Below, one piece after another: positions 20,137 through 30,057 of a stretch of DNA of 64,000 bases (the stretch's first letter is position 1; every line of letters begins with the position of its first letter). The stretch comes from Clostridiaceae bacterium (GTDB lineage Bacteria > Bacillota > Clostridia > DSM-8532). The position numbers and the translations under genes were made by a program. Location of the stretch: positions 1 through 64,000 of the forward strand of contig JAAYAD010000054.1 of NCBI GenBank assembly GCA_012719545.1. The letters are read 5' to 3'. The notes beneath the pieces are model-generated. The model was not told the origin of the DNA, did not search any database, and worked only from the letters and a program-made list of their open reading frames with translations.

Positions 20137-20871
20137 TTAATCCCCTTTGGGGGGAATTACGGGGGTCACCAAAAGGACTCCTTCTTTTTCAACTCCCATG
20201 ACTGTTACCTTTTCGCCTGTCCTTAAAGTACGCTCACAGTCAGTAACAGCGCTTAATTCACACAATCTTTCCTGTACAATGACATTAACCTTTCCCATCC
20301 CGCTTTTTAATGGCGGTATTGGTATATATACCTCGCCAATGTTGCCTACGGCATTATTTAAATTGATGGTTCCGCTATGCTGGAGCCGCAATGCCAGGCT
20401 TATTGACCACGCTACAAAATACATGGCAAGAAATCCTGCAAGAAGTGCGATACTAACAGCCGCCGGCTCTGATAATCCCCAACTGATGGCCGCCACACCA
20501 AACCATCCGCCTATTGAGAAAAACCCTATTATTCCCCTCAGAGTAAAAAGCTTTAGTGCATCGGTACCGTGAGATGTCTTATCCGCATCGTGCCCTGATG
20601 TGTCCGCCCCAGTGCTGATATTAACATCACCGCATTCGGTGAAGTCAACATTATCGGCACTTTCAATGAATTCCGGTCCGTCACAGGATGCGTCTAAGTC
20701 TGCTGCATCAATGCCATCGGAAATATCACCCACATCGGCGCCGTCTCCCGGGCCATCGTCCGCAAGGCCAAACAGGAGAAGAATAAACTGGACAATCATT
20801 ATAAGTGTTGCGGGTATGGCGATAGTAGCAAATATTTGCTGCAGGCCGGTAAGCTCATTCCACCAATTCAT
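20137..20871 (-). CDS. NfeD-like membrane protein
   Basis: TM segments plus C-terminal OB-type domain (GNIGEVYIPIPPLKSGMGKVNVIVQ...GEKVTVMGVEKEGVLLVTP); adjacent to flotillin. Confidence 0.82.
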   Translation of the reverse strand: MNWWNELTGLQQIFATIAIPATLIMIVQFILLLFGLADDGPGDGADVGDISDGIDAADLDASCDGPEFIESADNVDFTECGDVNISTGADTSGHDADKTSHGTDALKLFTLRGIIGFFSIGGWFGVAAISWGLSEPAAVSIALLAGFLAMYFVAWSISLALRLQHSGTINLNNAVGNIGEVYIPIPPLKSGMGKVNVIVQERLCELSAVTDCERTLRTGEKVTVMGVEKEGVLLVTPVIPPKGD

Positions 20872-20895
20872 AAAATACCTCCTTTTCCCTGACCT

Positions 20896-21441
20896 CTATA
20901 TTCCTTCAGCCAAATGGTCAGCATACCTTTTAAAATACGCTGATTCCCATGCACACATGATAATCCTTAACACCAACTCAAGCTTTTTTTTCGCACCTGG
21001 ATAAGGTTCTGTAAAGTCAGCCAGGTATTCGTCTATCAACATAAACAGCTCATTAACGTCAAATACGCCACGTTTTTCAGCAGGGATGAGAATATCACAA
21101 AGGCATTGATATATATCGCTGTCATCCATGATGTCATCGGACCTGTCAAGCAGATCTCCGTTTACATAGCTTAAAATTCTTGCTATCTTCTCCAACGTCA
21201 ATGTTTCCCTGAGCATGTTAATAAGTATTATTCTGGCAACCTGGCCTTTTTTGTACTTACGTCCTATGGGCGGGTTTACATAACCCCGTTTAACCCAATT
21301 CTGTACCGTACCTGCCTCAAGCCCTGTAATCTCACATATCTGAGAAAGTGTAATGCCGCTGGTCACCCTAAAAATACCTGTTAACAGGCTTTCATCCGAT
21401 ACTGGCACCTTGGTGCCCGGATAATATTGAATTAAACTCAA
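20896..21441 (-). CDS. DUF1836 family, MerR-like HTH protein
   Basis: ITLSQICEITGLEAGTVQNWVKRGYVNPPIGRKYKKGQVARIILINMLR. Confidence 0.78.
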   Translation of the reverse strand: MSLIQYYPGTKVPVSDESLLTGIFRVTSGITLSQICEITGLEAGTVQNWVKRGYVNPPIGRKYKKGQVARIILINMLRETLTLEKIARILSYVNGDLLDRSDDIMDDSDIYQCLCDILIPAEKRGVFDVNELFMLIDEYLADFTEPYPGAKKKLELVLRIIMCAWESAYFKRYADHLAEGI

Positions 21442-21647
21442 ACATGCATTCCCCCTTCCGGGTCTATTACTATTTATCCGTTACGATGTCATTATATAAC
21501 AATTTCATTTGATTGTAAATCACGTTCATATGAACTTTTTAACCAGTCAGGCAAACGTATGGCTGTTACGTTTAAATAGCTCTTAATTTCTAAATTTTTC
21601 TTAAATTTTCTTCATTTTTTGCCATTTTAAATGTGTGAATATAAAAC

Positions 21648-21692
21648 AGCCCACCCTCAGTGCTGTGGCAACCAGCGCTGAAGGTGGGCTAC
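21648..21692 (-). terminator. intrinsic terminator of hsp20
   Basis: Minus strand AGCCCACCTTCAGCGCTG-gttgcca-CAGCACTGAGGGTGGGCT-GTTTTAT. Confidence 0.75.
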
Positions 21693-21730
21693 GTTATTTA
21701 AAACGATACACCTACAAAGATAAACGGTCC

Positions 21731-22216
21731 CTATTCAATTTTTATTCTTCTTTCCCTCTTGCCTGGATTAGCCTTTGGAAGAGTTACAATAAGCAATCCG
21801 TTTTTATAGGATGCGGTTACATCTTCATTCCTGATGCCGTAAACCTGAAAGCTTCGTCTGAAAGAACCGTCATGTCTTTCTCTGTAGATGTATCCGTTGT
21901 CTTCTTCCCTTGTCTCCTTTTTAACATCAACTCCTATTGTCAAAATGTCATCATTAAGATCTACAATTATATCTTCCTTGTTAACTCCAGGAAGTTCAGC
22001 CTCAACGATGTATTCCTTGTCAGTTTCCTTAACGTTTGCACGGAACGGGCTTGCCATAGCGGACATTCTTGTAAAGAACGGATCTCTGAAGAAATCCTCA
22101 AAAGCTCTGTCAATCATGTCAAACCAATTATCCTTCCTGGCAATTCTGCCGTTTCTCCATGGGTAAGGAATCAAATTGAACATTATAACACCTCCATTTA
22201 AAAAAGTGACTTTCAA
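21731..22216 (-). CDS. hsp20: Hsp20/alpha-crystallin small heat shock protein
   Basis: YIVEAELPGVNKEDIIVDLNDDILTIGVDVKKE ... GSFRRSFQV ... ASYKNGLLIVTLPKANP; ATG likely at 22183 (MFNLIPYPWRNGR). Confidence 0.93.
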   Translation of the reverse strand: MKVTFLNGGVIMFNLIPYPWRNGRIARKDNWFDMIDRAFEDFFRDPFFTRMSAMASPFRANVKETDKEYIVEAELPGVNKEDIIVDLNDDILTIGVDVKKETREEDNGYIYRERHDGSFRRSFQVYGIRNEDVTASYKNGLLIVTLPKANPGKRERRIKIE

Positions 22217-22244
22217 ATTTTTGACCTAATTTTTTGTTTTTGAT

Positions 22245-22261
22245 TTTGACTTTCTTTGACC
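22245..22261 (-). promoter_or_regulatory. CtsR operator 1 upstream of hsp20
   Basis: Minus strand GGTCAAA-GAA-AGTCAAA, exact match to consensus (A/G)GTCAAANAN(A/G)GTCAAA. Confidence 0.85.
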
Positions 22262-22307
22262 TTACGCCTTAATTGTATGCTTATAATTGCCAATTGACAA
22301 ACTTGAT

Positions 22308-22324
22308 TTTGACTTTCTTTGACT
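22308..22324 (-). promoter_or_regulatory. CtsR operator 2 upstream of hsp20
   Basis: Minus strand AGTCAAA-GAA-AGTCAAA, exact consensus match. Confidence 0.85.
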
Positions 22325-22404
22325 TTATATTGGCATTGATTGCTAAATAGCTCCCTCATTCTTTTAAAAGCTTTTTATTTTTAAGTTTTTCATGAATTTT
22401 TAAT

Positions 22405-23970
22405 TTAGAATTCATATATGCTCATGATTCTGTTATTTTTCATACCTGTCCAGCGCATTAAATCCTCACGGTTTATTATACCTGCCAATAAGAACACAGC
22501 AAGAATAACCACAATTGTAATGCCTGCCGAAGCCATCATAGCTATTTTGCCTGACAGATTCAAAGCATAGGGAAGATTTTTAAGAAGCATTGACAGTGCT
22601 GCAGAACCAAGAGCAGCCGCAAGAGGTTTTAACACCCATTCCCCCACATCAATTGATATGCCTGTTATCTTTATTATTTCTTTGAAATTCAAAACAACCA
22701 CAATCATGCTGCCTGCAATTACGGAATACAAATAAGCGTCAATTCCCCATATTGGCATTAAGAACCAAATCATCACAAGCCTTACAACGCTTCCTGCAAG
22801 GGTATTCAAAAGTATTGTTGTTTCCCGGGAAAGGCCGTTTAAAATGCCCAGCATGGTCTGCTGCAGATAAAGAAATACTCCTGTAAAGGAAAGAAGATAC
22901 AATATTCCTGCAACCGACTGGCCAGGATATATCAATTCAGCTATTTCATAGCTTGAGCAGGCAAAAAAAGTAGTAAATATAAGCCCCATTGTGAGGGTAA
23001 GTTTAATTGACAATGATATCTGCCGGTTGGCAAGAGAATATTGCTTTGAGGCAAATGCTCCGGCAATAGCGGGAACAAGAGCCGTTGCAAGAGCCGCAGG
23101 CAGCATTGACGGGAAGAATACCAATGGTGCTGCCATACCGCTTAATCGCCCGAAAGCCATAAGGCTCTGCTGGGTGGTGTATCCATAAAGAAGCAAGCGC
23201 TTTGGTATGATAAGGCTTTCTGCGGTGCCTATTGTGGAAAGTATAAGGCGGTTGACAGAAATAGGAACGGCTGTTTTGGAAATCTTTCTGATTTCCTGCC
23301 ATATGCTTTTGCTTTGTGATACCGTATTTTTCTTTTTGGACTTTGAGTACAAAAATATTACATATACAGTAAGCACATTTGCATATTCACCCACAAGCAT
23401 GGCAATTACCGCAAGGAGGCACATGCTTTCAAGGCCCTGTCCTTTAAATGAGTTATACATCAAGAGAACAAAGATAAGTTTTGATATCTGTTCAATTATC
23501 TGACCTGCTGAATTGGGCAGCATCTCCTGTCTTCCGTAGAAATAGCCTTTATATGCCGAACCTGCCGCTATTGGAGGAAGTAAAATCAGCATATAGAAGA
23601 GAGATCTTTTCGTCCTGGCATCGCCGGTAAAAGTAAATACCAATGTGTCAAGATTTAATATAAGGACTCCGCAGACTACGGCACCAATAACAAGAGTCAT
23701 CAGTGCAGCAATGGATGTTATTCTCATTCCTTTATGATCCATGCGCTTTGAAAGTTCTTCGGCTACAAAGCGGGAAACTGCAATCTGGATTCCCGCAGAA
23801 AGAACCAGCACCAGCAAGGAGTAAATAGGTGTAACAAGCTGGTAAAGCCCCAATCCTTCAGAACCTATGCTGTTTGCAATAAATACACGGTAAACAAATC
23901 CGATTGCTTTTACCAGAAATCCTGTTACGGTAAGCACAGCCGTATTGTATTTCAGGGAGCGCTTAGCCAT
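22405..23970 (-). CDS. spoVB: SpoVB/MurJ-like polysaccharide flippase (MOP superfamily)
   Basis: ~14 TM protein; LTVTGFLVKAIGFVYRVFIANSIGSEGLGLYQLVTPIYSL typical of the SpoVB family. Confidence 0.88.
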   Translation of the reverse strand: MAKRSLKYNTAVLTVTGFLVKAIGFVYRVFIANSIGSEGLGLYQLVTPIYSLLVLVLSAGIQIAVSRFVAEELSKRMDHKGMRITSIAALMTLVIGAVVCGVLILNLDTLVFTFTGDARTKRSLFYMLILLPPIAAGSAYKGYFYGRQEMLPNSAGQIIEQISKLIFVLLMYNSFKGQGLESMCLLAVIAMLVGEYANVLTVYVIFLYSKSKKKNTVSQSKSIWQEIRKISKTAVPISVNRLILSTIGTAESLIIPKRLLLYGYTTQQSLMAFGRLSGMAAPLVFFPSMLPAALATALVPAIAGAFASKQYSLANRQISLSIKLTLTMGLIFTTFFACSSYEIAELIYPGQSVAGILYLLSFTGVFLYLQQTMLGILNGLSRETTILLNTLAGSVVRLVMIWFLMPIWGIDAYLYSVIAGSMIVVVLNFKEIIKITGISIDVGEWVLKPLAAALGSAALSMLLKNLPYALNLSGKIAMMASAGITIVVILAVFLLAGIINREDLMRWTGMKNNRIMSIYEF

Positions 23971-24419
23971 TGAATCCTCCGAAAGGTTTTTGTACCATTA
24001 ATTCTATGATTCAAAGACAATGGATATGTTCCATAATATGGAATGTAAAATTCATTCCCGTATAATTTATGCTTATGATTTTAGTAAAATAAATAGGTAT
24101 TTCACTTGAACAGCTCTGAAACTTTTTTCAGATGTGTTTAACAATCTTTATAATTATGCATTACAATTTATAAAATTTAAATTTTATTAAATCACAGGAA
24201 AATCTTTTACAGTCAGAAACCACCTATATCATAAAAATACTTTGGTACATTCCAGACATTGTTTAATTATTAACTTTTATTGTATTTTCAATCATTATAT
24301 TTTAATATTAGTAATTGAATATCTTTTAAATGTTTTTCGTTCTTGTTTACCGGAGGCCATATTCAAAATAAGAGCATATTTATCGCTCTACAGTACGCAC
24401 TAGGGAGAGGATATGTTAT

Positions 24420-25265
24420 ATGTATAAAATAGTTAGAAAAGAAGTTCTTAATCCTCAGGTTAAACTTCTCGAGATTGAAGCTCCATATGTTGCCCGCAAA
24501 GCAGAACCAGGCCAGTTTATAATACTCAGGGTTGATTCCGAAGGCGAACGTGTTCCATTAACCATTGCCGATTTTGACAGGGAGAAAGGCACCGTTACAA
24601 TTATCTTCCAGGAAGTAGGTGCTACCACCAAAGCACTTGGATTGTTAAATGAAGGAGACTGCCTGCAAGATTTTTGCGGTCCCCTTGGAATCCCATCTCA
24701 TTTTGAAGGAGTTAAAAAAGCTGCCGTCATTGGAGGCGGTCTGGGTACAGCCATTGCCTATCCTCAGGCTAAGAAGCTCCATTCCATGGGTGCCGAAGTT
24801 CATATGGTAGCAGGTTTCAGAAACAAGGATTTAATTATTCTTGAAAAGGAAATGGCACAGGTTTCAGATAAATTAATTGTTACAACTGACGACGGCTCAA
24901 ATGGAACCAAAGGCTTTGTTTCCGATATTCTTAAGAAACTGATTGAAGAAGGCAATACATACGATGTAGTTATTGCCATTGGCCCCCCTATTATGATGAA
25001 AGTAGTATCCGATGTAACAAGGCCCTATGGTATTAAAACCATTGTAAGTCTTAACCCCATTATGGTTGACGGTACCGGAATGTGCGGCGGATGCCGTGTT
25101 ACAGTTGGGGGCAAGGTAAAGTTTGCATGTGTTGACGGCCCCGACTTTGACGGCCATGAAGTGGACTTTGCCGAGCTTATGAGACGTCTTTCCATGTACA
25201 AGGATCATGAAAGAAAAGCTGAAGAAAACCATGTTTGCAGGTTAGGAGGTTTGACCAATGCCTAA
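24420..25265 (+). CDS. nfnA: NfnA-type ferredoxin-NADP+ oxidoreductase small subunit (SudB-like)
   Basis: PGQFIILRVDSEGERVPLTIADFD, AVIGGGLGTAIAYPQAKKL, GTGMCGGCRVTVGGKVKFACVDGPDFDGHEVDF. Confidence 0.92.
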   Translation: MYKIVRKEVLNPQVKLLEIEAPYVARKAEPGQFIILRVDSEGERVPLTIADFDREKGTVTIIFQEVGATTKALGLLNEGDCLQDFCGPLGIPSHFEGVKKAAVIGGGLGTAIAYPQAKKLHSMGAEVHMVAGFRNKDLIILEKEMAQVSDKLIVTTDDGSNGTKGFVSDILKKLIEEGNTYDVVIAIGPPIMMKVVSDVTRPYGIKTIVSLNPIMVDGTGMCGGCRVTVGGKVKFACVDGPDFDGHEVDFAELMRRLSMYKDHERKAEENHVCRLGGLTNA

Positions 25266-26658
25266 TATGTCACCAAAAAAAGTTGCAATGCCCGAGCAGG
25301 ATCCTAAGGTTCGTGCACGTAATTTTGAAGAAGTTGCTCTGGGCTATACCGAAGAAATGGCTATTGAGGAGGCCAAACGCTGCCTTAACTGCAAGCATAA
25401 GCCCTGTGTTTCAGGGTGTCCTGTAAATGTTAAAATTCCTGAGTTCATATCCCTTATAGCAGAGGGCAAGTTTGAGGATGCCTATAAAAAGATTACTGAA
25501 ACCAACAGTCTTCCAGCAGTATGCGGCCGTGTATGCCCCCAGGAAACCCAGTGTGAGGAAAGATGCGTTAGGGCAATAAAGGGAGAATCGGTTGCCATAG
25601 GCCGTCTTGAGCGTTTTGCCGCCGACTGGGTCATGAACAATACAAAGCTGAACTTTGAAAAGGCTCCAAGAAACGGCAAGAAAGTTGCAGTTATAGGCTC
25701 AGGTCCTGCAGGCCTGTCCTGTGCAGGAGATCTTGTGAAGATGGGTTATGACGTAACCATTTTTGAAGCCTTCCATGTTGCCGGCGGTGTTCTGGTTTAT
25801 GGAATTCCCGAATTCAGACTTCCAAAGAGCTTAGTGCAGAAGGAAATTGAAGGTCTTCTGGCACAGGGTGTTGAAATCCGCACCAATATGGTAATAGGAA
25901 AGGTCCTTACCATAGATGAAATATTCCAGGAAGGATATTCTGCCGTATTTATAGGTTCGGGAGCAGGGCTTCCTTCCTTCATGAACATTCCGGGAGAAAA
26001 CCTTAACGGTGTATATTCGGCAAATGAGTTCCTTACCCGTATAAACCTTATGAAGGCTTATAAAGAGGACTCATCAACTCCCATTAAGCGAGGAAAGAAT
26101 GTAGCTGTGGTAGGCGGCGGAAATGTTGCCATGGACGCTGCCAGAAGCGCACTTCGCCTTGGCGCCGAAAAGGTATACATAGTATACAGGCGTTCTGAGG
26201 CAGAAATGCCGGCACGTCTTGAAGAAATTCACCATGCTAAGGAAGAGGGCATTATATTTAAGCTTCTGACCAACCCTACAAAGATTCTTGGGGACGAAAA
26301 TGGTTGGGTGACAGGGCTTGAATGTGTTGAGATGGAACTTGGAGAACCCGATGCTTCAGGAAGGCGCCGTCCCATTGCCAAATCCGGCAGCGAGCATGTT
26401 CTGGAAGTTGATACTGTCATTATGGCAATAGGAACATCCCCCAATCCTTTAATCAGAAGCACTACCCCTGATTTGGAAACCAACAAGTGGGGATGCATCA
26501 TGGCTGACCCTGCAACAGGAAAAACCAGCAAAGAGGGAGTCTTTGCCGGAGGAGACGCAGTTACAGGCGCCGCTACAGTAATTCTGGCCATGGGAGCGGG
26601 AAAAACTGCAGCAAAGGCCATAGACGAATATATCAGGAGCAAAGAAAAAGCATCCTGA
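25258..26658 (+). CDS. nfnB: NfnB-type large subunit / GltD-like NADPH-dependent oxidoreductase
   Basis: CLNCKHKPCVSGCPVNVKIPEF, CGRVCPQETQCEERCVRA, VIGSGPAGLSCAGDL, VVGGGNVAMDAARSALRLGA; overlaps nfnA by 8 bp. Confidence 0.93.
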   Translation: MPNMSPKKVAMPEQDPKVRARNFEEVALGYTEEMAIEEAKRCLNCKHKPCVSGCPVNVKIPEFISLIAEGKFEDAYKKITETNSLPAVCGRVCPQETQCEERCVRAIKGESVAIGRLERFAADWVMNNTKLNFEKAPRNGKKVAVIGSGPAGLSCAGDLVKMGYDVTIFEAFHVAGGVLVYGIPEFRLPKSLVQKEIEGLLAQGVEIRTNMVIGKVLTIDEIFQEGYSAVFIGSGAGLPSFMNIPGENLNGVYSANEFLTRINLMKAYKEDSSTPIKRGKNVAVVGGGNVAMDAARSALRLGAEKVYIVYRRSEAEMPARLEEIHHAKEEGIIFKLLTNPTKILGDENGWVTGLECVEMELGEPDASGRRRPIAKSGSEHVLEVDTVIMAIGTSPNPLIRSTTPDLETNKWGCIMADPATGKTSKEGVFAGGDAVTGAATVILAMGAGKTAAKAIDEYIRSKEKAS

Positions 26659-26719
26659 TTCTATAAGGGGAGAAATTACCATTGATTTTCTTACCTTGTA
26701 TGGAGTAATGAAAAACACT

Positions 26720-26750
26720 AAAAAGCCAGGTAAATAACCTGGCTTTTTTA
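26720..26750 (+). terminator. intrinsic terminator of the nfn operon
   Basis: AAAAAGCCAGGT-aaat-AACCTGGCTTTTTT. Confidence 0.85.
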
Positions 26751-26754
26751 TTGC

Positions 26755-26867
26755 TCGCTCTTTACGGCGGCGAAGTACCGGAATTTACGAGTCGCTCTTA
26801 TTGGCGGCGAAACGCCATAAAATACTTTTTAGCTCCCACTTTTTACAGTAGCGCTGTAATTATTTTA
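26755..26867. repeat. three degenerate tandem ~37-38 nt hairpin-bearing units
   Basis: Units begin TCGCTCTTTACGGCGGCGAA (26755), TCGCTCTTATTGGCGGCGAA (26792), GCTCCCACTTTTTACAG (26832); units 2 and 3 contain TGGCG-gcgaaa-CGCCA and TTACAG-tagcg-CTGTAA. Confidence 0.5.
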
Positions 26868-27231
26868 CAACTAAAAGGAGTAATGTAAATTGCTAGTTTA
26901 TGTTTATTGGTTGAAGGAGAAGGATGCCATATGTAAGCCTTGCAATACTTTCATGAGAATATTTCTTTAACCTGTCAAATTAATTTATCAATTTGGAAAG
27001 TAAATTTATAAATATGCAGTTTTTAATTTCAAATCTTGCATTTTTATTTATTATTGTGGTATAATTCAAACTGTCCGGATGGGTTTTCATTTTCCGGCCC
27101 TACAATATTATGAAATTAATACATATTTACTGCAATGGGGCGGTATATCAGGAAGCTTTTACGGACTTTTTCTGTCTATTTTTAGAACGGAAATGCAAGT
27201 AATAGCTTTTTTTTATGCATTTTTATACTAA

Positions 27232-28590
<1,359 letters not shown>

Positions 28591-28634
28591 TTTTTGAAAC
28601 CTACCTTTGTCATTTGAAATACCTTCGATTTATG

Positions 28635-28667
28635 GGAGGAAACAGAAATGTTTCCTCCTTTTATTTT
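28635..28667 (+). terminator. intrinsic terminator of gdhA
   Basis: GGAGGAAACA-gaa-TGTTTCCTCCTTTT. Confidence 0.85.
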
Positions 28668-28967
28668 CCCTTAAAATCATGCTTTCACCAACCTTCATTC
28701 TATCAATTTTTAACTCGCCGGTCCTGTGCAGGTTCATCCTTTATACTGGCTAAAACACAGCATTCAAAATCTGTCATTGACAAGGCCGACATTTCCCTGC
28801 TTTACCTGATTCAATTTAATATTTAAGTTTAATTTAGCGTTAATTAAGCAGTTTTTTATTATGAGCTCAAGAATAAAACATGAGCAATGTTCTAACATTC
28901 CCGAAATCTCAATATATATATAGGGCTTGTACCAAAAAGCAAACTTAAGATAAACGGGGTGAAGCTT

Positions 28968-30053
28968 ATGGCTCTGAGTGAAGCGTATAGCCAGTTGGGT
29001 TTATCTGGCTCTATTATTACGGGAATCATAATATTGCTTTTCATATTGGGATTTTATGCGAATCTTTTTATAAGAAGGAGATATCTTTCTTTGTCAAATG
29101 AGCTTGCAGCCTATTGTGCCGGTGATATAGATGAGCTTCAATGCGATATCTTGACCTGGGTTACAGAAGAGTATAAAGAATGTCTTTCATCCGGTGTGGA
29201 AAATGTAAACACTCACTCCATAATAGATGTTGCCATAGAAGCTTTTCAAAAGCCCTATAAGGCAGCAGAGCAGCTTTTAGGGAAAATTAACGGCTTACTT
29301 ATTTCCCTGGGTCTTTTCGGAACATTCCTTGGCCTTACCTCTGCCCTTGGCCAGATTGGCGAGCTTTTTTCAGGAACAAGCTCTGAGGCATTAATTGCTG
29401 AGGCCGGATTAAACACCTTCAAGATGCTTATTTCATCCTTTAAAGGAATGTCGGTTGCATTTATTACAAGCCTTTTTGGGACAGGCCTTTCCATTTTATT
29501 TTCAGTACTTACATCCTTTGTTGGGTATAACGATGCCAAAAACCTTCTTATAACTGAGCTTGAAGAATATCTGGATGTTAAGGTTGCCGGCGAGGTCTTA
29601 AAAGAACAGAGAGAAAACGACAACAGTGTTGTTGAAAAGGTTTTATTCAAGGATGTCGTTGAATCTATCTCGGTGTTCAATAATACAATTAATTCCTATG
29701 TAAATGACCTTGGCTTTTTAAAGGACTTTAACCAGCAGCTTAAAGAGAATCTTATCCACGCAGACAACAGTATATCAAATATTAACCGCTCCCTTGACAG
29801 AACCACTGAGGCCTTTGACAGAAGCTGCATGAAAATGGCTGAATGCTCCGAGGAGTTAAAGATACTGGCAGACGCAATAAAGCATCAGAACAGCCGTATG
29901 GATGCTCTGGGCATGTTATTTACGGATTTGTCAAGAAAGCTTGATGAAACAAGCCAGGACAGAAATCTGTTCCTGAAAACCCTTGACGAGATTCCCGACA
30001 GGCTCTTGAATTACACTGAAGCTGCAGTGGCCAGAATTGAAAAAGGAGTGTAA
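28968..30053 (+). CDS. MotA/TolQ/ExbB (ZorA-like) proton channel protein with cytoplasmic coiled-coil tail
   Basis: TM1 IITGIIILLFILGFYANLFI; channel signature GLLISLGLFGTFLGLTSALGQIGELFSG; FKGMSVAFITSLFGTGLSILFSVLTS; ~140-aa coiled-coil C-terminus; ATG 28968 behind GGGGTGA. Confidence 0.85.
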   Translation: MALSEAYSQLGLSGSIITGIIILLFILGFYANLFIRRRYLSLSNELAAYCAGDIDELQCDILTWVTEEYKECLSSGVENVNTHSIIDVAIEAFQKPYKAAEQLLGKINGLLISLGLFGTFLGLTSALGQIGELFSGTSSEALIAEAGLNTFKMLISSFKGMSVAFITSLFGTGLSILFSVLTSFVGYNDAKNLLITELEEYLDVKVAGEVLKEQRENDNSVVEKVLFKDVVESISVFNNTINSYVNDLGFLKDFNQQLKENLIHADNSISNINRSLDRTTEAFDRSCMKMAECSEELKILADAIKHQNSRMDALGMLFTDLSRKLDETSQDRNLFLKTLDEIPDRLLNYTEAAVARIEKGV

Positions 30054-30057
30054 ACTT

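Noticed and set aside
21635-22201. 188-aa plus-strand ORF across hsp20
   Set aside because: Runs through the hsp20 terminator hairpin and antisense to hsp20; not plausible as a protein.
26866-26888. AAAAGGAGTA-ATG-TAA minimal ORF and the nearby 10-codon MPYVSLAILS ORF as regulatory leader peptides
   Set aside because: RBS spacing for the first is too short and neither shows an obvious amino acid bias linked to gdhA; probably chance.
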